This document shows positions 1 to 5,381 of a stretch of 6,416 nucleotides of DNA, one piece after another (positions within the stretch are counted from its first letter, which is position 1; each line of letters starts with the position of its first letter). Origin of the DNA: Porticoccus sp047635255 (lineage in GTDB: Bacteria; Pseudomonadota; Gammaproteobacteria; Pseudomonadales; Porticoccaceae); the NCBI GenBank assembly GCA_047635255.1, contig JBLIIR010000058.1:1-6416 (forward strand). The letters run 5' to 3'. The notes under the pieces are model-generated. The model had not been told where the DNA came from. It searched no databases and saw nothing but the letters and a program-made list of their open reading frames with translations. The translations under genes were made by a program, and so were the position numbers.

Positions 1-1211
1 CGCTGCTTCCGGCAATGATCAGCTTGTTGCCGGTGAACATAAAAATGACTAAAGAGACAGAATGGACACAAAGAGTGATGGGCTCGTTAGCTGATTTTGT
101 GATATCAAATTTCCGAAAAATATTGGCTGTCTCAAGTTTAGTGGTACTGGTTTTTTCTGGGTTCATACCGACGATTTCATTCAATGATCAATGGGTGGAG
201 TATTTTGATACAAGTATCGAGTTTCGTAGAGAGTCAGACCAGGCGCTTAAGAACTTTGGTTTGTATCCTATTGAGTTCTCTGTTTCTGCACTAAATTCTG
301 GGGGTGTTAGTGAGCCCGAGTATCTAAATTATCTTGAAGAGTTTACTGATTTTCTGAGCATGCAGCCTGAAGTTCTTCACGTCTACTCTATCACTGATGT
401 CATGAAGCGTTTAAACAAAAATATGCATGGTGATGATGAGAGCTTTTATCGCATACCCGATAGTCGTGAGCTGTCTGCTCAGTACCTATTGTTGTATGAG
501 CTATCTTTGCCTTATGGACTTGATTTAAATGATCGTATAAATGTTGATAAGTCTGCAACTCGAGTCACAGCTATGCTACAAAAAGCTAGTACTAGCGAGA
601 CAAAAAATTTCTTAGACAATTCTCGTAAATGGATGGCTCAAAATTGGCCAGAATATATGCAGTCTCAACCTACTAGCGCGCAAGTTATGTTTACCTATAT
701 TACAGAGCGTAATATACATAACATGATATTTGGGACTGGCGTCGCAATTCTAGCCATAGCCTTGATTATGATGATTGCACTGAGGAGTTTGCGACTAGGA
801 TTATTGAGCATGATACCTAATACTTTGCCGTTACTGATGACCTTTGGTGCTTGGGCGTTACTTTTTGGGGAAGTGGGGTTCTCTGTTGCTACCGTCGCCT
901 CTATTTCTTTGGGAATTATTGTTGATGACACTGTGCACTTCCTATCTAAATATGTTCGCGCTAAGAATGAAAAGGGCCTCTCTGCAGAAGAGTCTATTCG
1001 TTATGCATTTTCTAGTGTTGGCATGGCCATTGTTGTTAATACGATCATTTTGATAAGCGGCTTTCTTGTTTTGATTACTTCAGCCTTTAAGATGAATGTT
1101 GATCTGGGGTTAATGACAATTTTTTCAATATTGTTCGCTCTGTTGCTTGATTTTCTATTGCTGCCAGCTCTCCTTTTAGTTGTTGATAGAAAAAAAGCGG
1201 CTGACTCATAG
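1..1211 (+). CDS. RND/MMPL-family exporter, C-terminal half (5' end outside window)
   Basis: This is the C-terminal half of an inner-membrane permease of the RND superfamily (MMPL, 'predicted exporter' type), which normally uses the proton gradient to move lipids or hydrophobic molecules. The frame is open to the left edge (first full codon at 3) and begins inside what looks like the end of TM6 (LLPAMISLLP). The ATG at 15 is therefore probably internal. Counting from that Met, a membrane segment lies at about 35-52 (TM7), a periplasmic loop at 53-235, and five further segments at about 236-256, 261-285, 288-312, 334-357 and 364-390. This is the second half of the usual 12-TM plan. The fourth TM of this half carries GIIVDDTVHFL (D304, D305, H308), the acidic relay motif of HAE3/MmpL-like transporters. 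The protein ends in a short basic tail. The next gene encodes a periplasmic LolA-like protein 60 bases downstream, probably in the same operon. The family assignment is firm; the substrate is unknown. Confidence 0.92.
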   Translation, partial: LLPAMISLLPVNIKMTKETEWTQRVMGSLADFVISNFRKILAVSSLVVLVFSGFIPTISFNDQWVEYFDTSIEFRRESDQALKNFGLYPIEFSVSALNSGGVSEPEYLNYLEEFTDFLSMQPEVLHVYSITDVMKRLNKNMHGDDESFYRIPDSRELSAQYLLLYELSLPYGLDLNDRINVDKSATRVTAMLQKASTSETKNFLDNSRKWMAQNWPEYMQSQPTSAQVMFTYITERNIHNMIFGTGVAILAIALIMMIALRSLRLGLLSMIPNTLPLLMTFGAWALLFGEVGFSVATVASISLGIIVDDTVHFLSKYVRAKNEKGLSAEESIRYAFSSVGMAIVVNTIILISGFLVLITSAFKMNVDLGLMTIFSILFALLLDFLLLPALLLVVDRKKAADS

Positions 1212-1235
1212 TCAAATTATATTTGTATTGGGCGA

Positions 1236-1249
1236 TGTCAGTACTGACA
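1236..1249. promoter_or_regulatory. 14-base perfect palindrome, candidate operator or hairpin
   Basis: TGTCAGTACTGACA reads the same on both strands. It lies in the 60-base gap between the permease stop and the GTG start of the LolA-like gene. Outer half-sites ATTTGT (1221-1226) and ACAAAT (1249-1254) form a second, wider inverted repeat around it. It could be an operator for a dimeric regulator. As RNA it would give only a 5-bp stem with a GUAC loop and no U-tract, so it is unlikely to be an intrinsic terminator. I see no convincing -35/-10 pair next to it, so an internal promoter is not shown. Confidence 0.4.
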
Positions 1250-1258
1250 CAAATCATT

Positions 1259-1263
1259 GGGGG
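1259..1263 (+). promoter_or_regulatory. Ribosome binding site for the LolA-like gene
   Basis: GGGGG lies 8 bases before the GTG at 1272. It decides the start: the alternative in-frame TTG at 1257 has no purine-rich site upstream and would itself overlap this G-run. An in-frame stop (TGA at 1245) rules out starts further upstream. Confidence 0.55.
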
Positions 1264-1271
1264 TACTAAAA

Positions 1272-2096
1272 GTGAATTTAATAAAAAAATATATTGTAGA
1301 CATCAGGTCGATAGTTTTTATGAGTGCCCTTCTGGGGATACAGCTAGATATAGATGCCGTTCTAGCAGAAAGCCTCGAGGAAAAAGGCTTCAATCTTGCC
1401 GCAAGATCTGATAGGTCTGATCGAGGTTTTGGTGATAGCGAGACCGAGATGACCATGATTTTGCGTAATGCCGCAGGTAAGTCAGCATCTAGAACTTTGC
1501 GATTCACAACACTTGAGGTGCCCGATGAGTCTATTGGGGACAAAAGCTTAATATTGTTTTCAACCCCAAGAGATATAGAGGGTACCGCACTGCTTTCTCA
1601 CGCCAAAATGCTGGAACCAGACAATCAGTGGCTTTATCTTCCGGCCCTAAAAAGAGTGAAGAGAATCTCTTCAAAGAATAAGTCTGGTCCATTTGTCGGT
1701 TCTGAGTTCGCATTTGAAGATTTTACTGCTAGTGAGCTAAATAAATTTAAATATAGCTATCTAAAACAAGAGGCATGTGAAAATCTAACATGTGATGTGA
1801 TTGAGCGCACTCCTCTCTATGAGAATTCTGGATATACCAAGCAAATAGCATGGGTTGATAGCACTGACTACCAGCTTCGAAAAATAGAATTTTATGACCG
1901 CAAAGGGAGCCTGTTAAAAGAGCTTATTTTTGAAGATTATCGTATATATGAAGAAAAATATTGGCGACCTCATCGCTTGATAATGCAAAATTTGCAGACA
2001 AAAAAAAGTAGCGACTTAGTCTATGGCGAGTATAAATTTAAAGTTGGCTTGACTGATATTGATTTTGTTAAAGGTCGACTCCCTGGACTGAGGTAG
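1272..2096 (+). CDS. Outer membrane lipoprotein-sorting protein, LolA-like
   Basis: This 274-residue secreted protein belongs to the LolA-like family usually named 'outer membrane lipoprotein-sorting protein' (Pfam LolA_like type), which is often encoded beside MMPL/RND permeases. I choose the GTG at 1272 for its upstream G-run and because it gives a normal signal peptide: basic start NLIKK, a hydrophobic stretch around residues 13-25, and a likely signal peptidase I site after A32 (AVLA/ES). There is no lipobox cysteine, so the mature protein should be soluble in the periplasm. Family motifs are clear: FSTPRDIEGTALL at 96-108, WLYLPALKRVKRI at 120-132, and GPFVGSEFAFEDF at 139-151. C169 and C174 (EACENLTC) are the only cysteines and could form a disulfide. 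The expected fold is a half-barrel with a hydrophobic cavity for acyl chains. I infer that it is a periplasmic carrier or adaptor for the upstream permease; the cargo is unknown and need not be lipoprotein. The next gene starts 5 bases after its stop. Confidence 0.9.
   Translation: MNLIKKYIVDIRSIVFMSALLGIQLDIDAVLAESLEEKGFNLAARSDRSDRGFGDSETEMTMILRNAAGKSASRTLRFTTLEVPDESIGDKSLILFSTPRDIEGTALLSHAKMLEPDNQWLYLPALKRVKRISSKNKSGPFVGSEFAFEDFTASELNKFKYSYLKQEACENLTCDVIERTPLYENSGYTKQIAWVDSTDYQLRKIEFYDRKGSLLKELIFEDYRIYEEKYWRPHRLIMQNLQTKKSSDLVYGEYKFKVGLTDIDFVKGRLPGLR
2090..2093 (+). promoter_or_regulatory. Ribosome binding site for the beta-barrel gene
   Basis: GAGG (within TGAGGT) lies 8 bases before the TTG at 2102 and touches the stop codon of the preceding gene (TAG 2094-2096). 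It supports the TTG start: no ATG or GTG lies between it and the upstream in-frame stop (TAA at 2069). The overlap suggests translation coupled to the LolA-like gene. Confidence 0.65.
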
Positions 2097-2101
2097 ATCG
2101 C

Positions 2102-3331
2102 TTGAAAGATTCTTCTAGCCTGCTATTAAAATTTTTGGTGCTCGGTCTTGTCGGACTCTTTGCTTTGCTAGGCACAGATAATACCATTGCTGACAATCAA
2201 GAGTTAGATATTAGAGGTAACGTTGCTTTTCAGCTTCGAGGCTTTACTCAAGATGCACTATGGGCAGATCAAAATTCTAGCGATATTGAATCTTCAATTT
2301 CTGGTGAATGGGAGGTGCGCTGGCGTAGTGAAGATGATAACCAGCGCGTATCCTTCATACCCTTTGCTCGATGGGATGAAAATGATGAAAAACGCTCTCA
2401 TTTCGACTTAAAAGAAGCTTATTGGGCCTATAAAAGCGGAGAGATAGAACTTCTTTTTGGGGTCAATAGAATTTTTTGGGGTGTTACTGAATCTGTGCAC
2501 CTTGTGGATGTTATCAATCAAACAGACTTAGTCGAAGATATTGACCAGGAAGATAAGCTTGGGCAGCCAATGATCAGCTTGGCACTTCAAAAAGACTGGG
2601 GGCTGCTCAGCTTTTATTTACTGCCTTATTTTCGTGAGCGATCTTTTCCTGGGGTAAATGGTCGTTTACGAGCTGCATCTCCTGTCGATGCTGATAGTGC
2701 TAAATATGAATCAGGAAGCAAGAGAAAACATCTTGATTTTGCTTTGCGATATAGCCATTACTTCGGTGATATAGATTTGGGATTGCATTACTTTAATGGA
2801 ACAAACCGAGATCCTAGGCTAGGGGAGGGCGCCAATAACTCAAACGTGATACTCAGCTATGATCAAATGGAGCAGATTGGGCTTGATCTTCAGTATACCA
2901 GGGGTTCTTGGCTCTGGAAGCTGGAGTCTTTTGTTCGAGATGGCTATGATGAATCAATTTTTGCTAGCGTAACAGGATTTGAGTATACCTTTTATCAGGT
3001 TTTTGAAGGTGCAGGTGATGTTGGGGTGCTTTTAGAGTATCAACATGACAATCGCTCTTCTTACGAAACAGTTACCAATGCTGACAATGATTTTTTTATA
3101 GGTGCTAGGTGGATGCTAAATAATATGCAAGATGGATCAGTTTTGGCTGGAGTCGTCGTTGACAAGAGAACGTCAGAAACTTTTTATAGTGTTGAGGCAG
3201 AGAGTCGTCTTAAAGAAGACGTTGTGTTAGAACTACAGATAAGACTAATAGCGCATTCGGAGTTAGATGAGCCATCTTACCCATATAGCAGAGACGACTA
3301 TATTCAATTACAGATTAACCGATTCTTTTAA
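2102..3331 (+). CDS. Outer-membrane beta-barrel protein of unknown substrate
   Basis: I do not recognise a named family with certainty, but this is a 409-residue secreted outer-membrane beta-barrel. It begins at TTG 2102 with a good upstream GAGG. Its signal peptide has K2 and K10, a strong hydrophobic core LLLKFLVLGLVGLFALLG, and a probable cleavage after A30 (TIA/DN). The mature chain is rich in alternating aromatic/polar strands such as YWAYKSGEIELLFGV, LDFALRYSHYF and IDLGLHYFNG, separated by acidic loops. It ends in YIQLQINRFF, with the C-terminal Phe and alternating pattern of a BamA-recognised beta-signal. A conserved-looking segment at about 118-156 contains NRIFWGVTESVHLVDV, then an acidic NQTDLVEDIDQEDKLGQ stretch, which may form an extracellular or plug element. 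DUF1302-like or porin-like proteins often sit beside RND permeases and LolA-like genes, so I infer that it is the outer-membrane part of the same envelope system. The next gene starts 37 bases downstream. Confidence 0.85.
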   Translation: MKDSSSLLLKFLVLGLVGLFALLGTDNTIADNQELDIRGNVAFQLRGFTQDALWADQNSSDIESSISGEWEVRWRSEDDNQRVSFIPFARWDENDEKRSHFDLKEAYWAYKSGEIELLFGVNRIFWGVTESVHLVDVINQTDLVEDIDQEDKLGQPMISLALQKDWGLLSFYLLPYFRERSFPGVNGRLRAASPVDADSAKYESGSKRKHLDFALRYSHYFGDIDLGLHYFNGTNRDPRLGEGANNSNVILSYDQMEQIGLDLQYTRGSWLWKLESFVRDGYDESIFASVTGFEYTFYQVFEGAGDVGVLLEYQHDNRSSYETVTNADNDFFIGARWMLNNMQDGSVLAGVVVDKRTSETFYSVEAESRLKEDVVLELQIRLIAHSELDEPSYPYSRDDYIQLQINRFF

Positions 3332-3368
3332 AGAGTCATTCTTTAGGACACAAGAAGCCGAGATAATA

Positions 3369-3923
3369 GTGAAAAAAATTGCAATATTTTTTGGAAGTGA
3401 TGACGGAAACACTGAATCTACAGCCTATCGTATTGCACGAAGGCTCGGAGAAGAAGTGGTTGATGTCTATGACATTGGGGAAGCTACACAGCTAAACTTC
3501 CTTGATTACGACAAGTTAATTCTTGGCATTCCTACTTGGGATTTCGGTCAGATTCAATCAGACTGGGAAGAGTTCTGGGATGACATAGAGGCCGTAGATT
3601 TTTCTGGCAAGACTGTGGCATTTGTTGGTCTCGGTGATCAGTTTGGTTACGCTGATTTTTTCTTGGATGCCATGGGTTTACTTTATGAGGTGGTTAGCAA
3701 AACAGCAGCTCATATAGTGGGTTATTGGCCCATAGATGGCTATGATTACTCTGCTTCAAAAGCAGAAATCAAGCTAAAGGGTCACGCTAGAAGCTTTTTT
3801 GTGGGATTGGCGCTTGATGAAGATCAGCAGCCGGAACTGTCTTCTGACCGACTTAACCGATGGTGCTTGCAAATACATGCTGAGTTTAATCTCCACTCAA
3901 ATTTTGCTGAGATCAATGACTAG
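3369..3923 (+). CDS. Long-chain flavodoxin, FldA/FldB-like
   Basis: This is a 184-residue FMN-binding electron carrier of the cytoplasm, the size of long-chain flavodoxins (E. coli FldA 176, FldB 173 residues). The GTG at 3369 is chosen because beta-strand 1 (KKIAIFFGS) starts at once; the frame runs further upstream but overlaps the beta-barrel gene. Only a weak GAG precedes the start. The phosphate loop is GSDDGNTES at 9-17. Its third position, normally Thr in (S/T)xTGxT, is Asp here (D12). The two FMN-stacking residues are present: W57 in GIPTWDFGQIQ and Y94 in GLGDQFGYADFF. VGYWPIDGY (117-125) and FVGLALDEDQQPELS (144-158) are also typical. The phosphate loop resembles FldA, whereas IPTWDFGQIQ, GLGDQ.GY and VGYWP resemble FldB. 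Such proteins donate electrons to enzymes such as biotin synthase, IspG/IspH or methionine synthase; the partner here is unknown. The gene may be co-transcribed with the upstream envelope genes and ends at a terminator hairpin. Confidence 0.93.
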   Translation: MKKIAIFFGSDDGNTESTAYRIARRLGEEVVDVYDIGEATQLNFLDYDKLILGIPTWDFGQIQSDWEEFWDDIEAVDFSGKTVAFVGLGDQFGYADFFLDAMGLLYEVVSKTAAHIVGYWPIDGYDYSASKAEIKLKGHARSFFVGLALDEDQQPELSSDRLNRWCLQIHAEFNLHSNFAEIND

Positions 3924-3934
3924 TTATTGATCTC
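3909..3934. terminator. Hairpin between convergent operons, likely terminator
   Basis: GAGATCAAT (3909-3917) and ATTGATCTC (3926-3934) form a perfect 9-bp stem with an 8-base loop that contains the flavodoxin stop codon TAG (3921-3923). The plus-strand tail TTGTTCTC is moderately T-rich; the minus-strand tail AGCAAAATTT is not. It therefore fits best as the terminator of the flavodoxin operon, with weaker bidirectional use. It lies in the 17-base gap between convergent genes and reaches into the flavodoxin coding end. A second hairpin, GGCGAT-GAAT-ATCGCC (3950-3965), lies just to the right in the 3' end of cmoB. Confidence 0.6.
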
Positions 3935-3940
3935 TTGTTC

Positions 3941-4960
3941 TCAGATTTCGGCGATGAATATCGCCCTCATGGGAGCTGGATGTCCCTCTATTGTTAGCTT
4001 AGGGCTATCTGGGTCTAAAAAATTTATTAGAGATTCAAACTGCATCCAGTCTGACGACTTCTGTTCTTGGATGCTTGTGGTAGAAACATCCACCATCCGG
4101 GCGTTCTTGAACTGACACTGCTTCATCCAGGATAACATTGTCTTTTCACTGGGCAGCGACCAAACGTTAGACATCTTGGCATAACGACCTTTGGGGACCA
4201 ATACATCGCCAGCCTCGCCGTCTATTATTAGAGTTTCAATCACAACCTGGCCTCCAGGTCGAAGTAGATTTTGCAATTCACCTAGATGGTCAATGGGAGA
4301 TCGGCGGTGGTACAGCACCCCCATAGAAAAGACTGTATCAAAGCATTTTAGTGTGGAGGGCATGTGTTCAATGCCAACTGGCAGCACATCAACAGGGAGT
4401 CCTGTAGCAGGTTTATTTTGATTCATAGCTTGATTGATAAAATGCTTGATGGCGTAAAATTGGTAAACAAACTTGACGGACGGATCAATACCTATGACTC
4501 TTTTGGCGCCTTCACCCTGCATTCTCAAACAGTGATAGCCATTTCCGCATCCCACATCTAGTACCAGGCGACCTGCAAGTGGAGAAATGTGAGGCAGTAC
4601 TCGATTCCATTTCCAATCTGAGCGCCATTCCGTATCGATATCCAGACCGCACAGATAAAAAGGTCCTTTCCGCCATGGGTGAAGGCCCATGAGTTGCGTT
4701 CTGAGGTGGGTAAGCGTTTCGTCATTACAGTCATTAGGGTCCCCTATTAGCACGCCATTTTTTAAATCCACCGTAGAGGGAGTAATCTGAGGAAGGTTTT
4801 TGATAGCTAGCTCCCAGGCCGGGATATCACCCCAGCGGCCTGTTGACATAGTTTTTTCAATTTGCTCAGGGAGTATTTTTGCCCAAGAAGATAAAGGCCC
4901 CTTAGAAATTGCATCAATGAAGCTTGAAAAATTGATGATTGATTGTTTGGGGAGATCCAT
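3941..4960 (-). CDS. cmoB: tRNA U34 carboxymethyltransferase CmoB
   Basis: CmoB transfers a carboxymethyl group from carboxy-SAM to 5-hydroxyuridine at tRNA position 34, giving cmo5U, which widens wobble decoding. The protein is 339 residues from the ATG at 4960 (E. coli 323). That start matches the E. coli N-terminus (MIDFGNFYSLIAK against MDLPKQSIINFSSFID). The frame continues up to a GTG at 5008, but that stretch overlaps the preceding gene and has no family similarity. Visible signatures are PWRKGPF (95-101, K98), NIDTEWRSDWKW-like DIDTEWRSDWKW (107-118), the SAM motif LDVGCGNGYH (134-143), GIDP (157-160), FSMGVLYHRRSP (211-222, Y217), FLDP (314-317) and GHPAPMRA (326-333, R332). K98, Y217 and R332 correspond to the three residues reported to hold the carboxylate of carboxy-SAM in E. 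coli CmoB. A short insertion lies at about 176-190. The start is 4 bases after the thioesterase stop with no clear ribosome binding site, suggesting translational coupling. cmoA is not in the window. Confidence 0.97.
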   Translation of the reverse strand: MDLPKQSIINFSSFIDAISKGPLSSWAKILPEQIEKTMSTGRWGDIPAWELAIKNLPQITPSTVDLKNGVLIGDPNDCNDETLTHLRTQLMGLHPWRKGPFYLCGLDIDTEWRSDWKWNRVLPHISPLAGRLVLDVGCGNGYHCLRMQGEGAKRVIGIDPSVKFVYQFYAIKHFINQAMNQNKPATGLPVDVLPVGIEHMPSTLKCFDTVFSMGVLYHRRSPIDHLGELQNLLRPGGQVVIETLIIDGEAGDVLVPKGRYAKMSNVWSLPSEKTMLSWMKQCQFKNARMVDVSTTSIQEQKSSDWMQFESLINFLDPDSPKLTIEGHPAPMRAIFIAEI

Positions 4961-4964
4961 AGTT

Positions 4965-5369
4965 TTAATTATTGCGAGCAGTCTGCAAATGTTTCTTGAG
5001 CAGTGCACAAATATCTTCAGGAATAGGGCAGCTGCATTCTTGAGTATAATTGAACCAGACTAGAACAGCCTCTCCTTTGGCGACCAAGGAGTTATCTTGC
5101 CAGGCCTCATGAGTGACCGTGAAAGACTTGTGACCTATTTTTGTAATATAGGTATTAATGGAAACCGTGCTCCCGTATTGGGTCTGGCGGATGAAGTCTA
5201 CGTCAATGCGAGCAACCACCATGGGCCAGTCATTATGAGCTAGCGTTGGATGGACCAGTTTAAATATGTCTTGTCGAGCGACCTCAAACCACACCGGAAA
5301 TACCGTGTTATTGATGTGGCCTAAAATATCTGTTTCCGAAAAACGAGGTTCTAGTGTTGTTTGAAACAT
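4965..5369 (-). CDS. Acyl-CoA thioesterase, 4HBT hotdog family (YbgC/FadM-like)
   Basis: This is a 134-residue single-domain hotdog protein, a typical length for 4HBT thioesterases, which hydrolyse acyl- or aroyl-CoA in the cytoplasm as dimers or tetramers. The active-site region is plain: FSETDILGHINNTVFPVWFE at residues 10-29, giving the family pattern (E/D)TDxxGHxNN, with D14 the likely catalytic acid and the following residues starting the long hotdog helix. The remaining strands (VVARIDVDFIRQTQYGSTVS and FTVTHEAWQDNSLVAKGEAV) complete the fold. The ATG at 5369 is supported by AGGAAG 6 bases upstream. Residues 112-121 contain three cysteines (C112, C114, C121) in a C-terminal tail that I cannot interpret. 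It lies between the peptidase and cmoB with very short gaps (10 and 4 bases), so it is part of one operon. The substrate chain length cannot be told from sequence. Confidence 0.92.
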   Translation of the reverse strand: MFQTTLEPRFSETDILGHINNTVFPVWFEVARQDIFKLVHPTLAHNDWPMVVARIDVDFIRQTQYGSTVSINTYITKIGHKSFTVTHEAWQDNSLVAKGEAVLVWFNYTQECSCPIPEDICALLKKHLQTARNN

Positions 5370-5375
5370 ACATGG

Positions 5376-5381
5376 CTTCCT
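5376..5381 (-). promoter_or_regulatory. Ribosome binding site for the thioesterase gene
   Basis: Read on the minus strand, AGGAAG lies 6 bases before the ATG at 5369. Its first two bases are the last two of the peptidase stop codon (TAG 5382-5380). This fixes the thioesterase start and suggests coupled translation. A nearby ATG at 5373-5371 is out of frame. Confidence 0.75.

Noticed and set aside
695..931. Minus-strand open frame inside the permease gene
   Set aside because: It is antisense to clear transmembrane coding sequence and has no ribosome binding site or recognisable protein features.
3329..3345. Hairpin TAAAGA-GTCAT-TCTTTA just after the barrel stop codon as a terminator
   Set aside because: The stem is 6 bp and almost all A-T, with no T-tract after it. 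It is too weak to separate the flavodoxin from the upstream genes.
3267..3368. Longer flavodoxin start overlapping the beta-barrel gene
   Set aside because: The extra 34 residues are outside the flavodoxin fold and are read from the coding sequence of the barrel in another frame.
4191..4561. Plus-strand open frames opposite cmoB
   Set aside because: They mirror the CmoB coding region, which is firmly identified on the other strand.
4961..5008. Longer cmoB start at GTG 5008
   Set aside because: The extra 16 residues overlap the thioesterase coding end and do not resemble CmoB, whereas ATG 4960 matches the family N-terminus.
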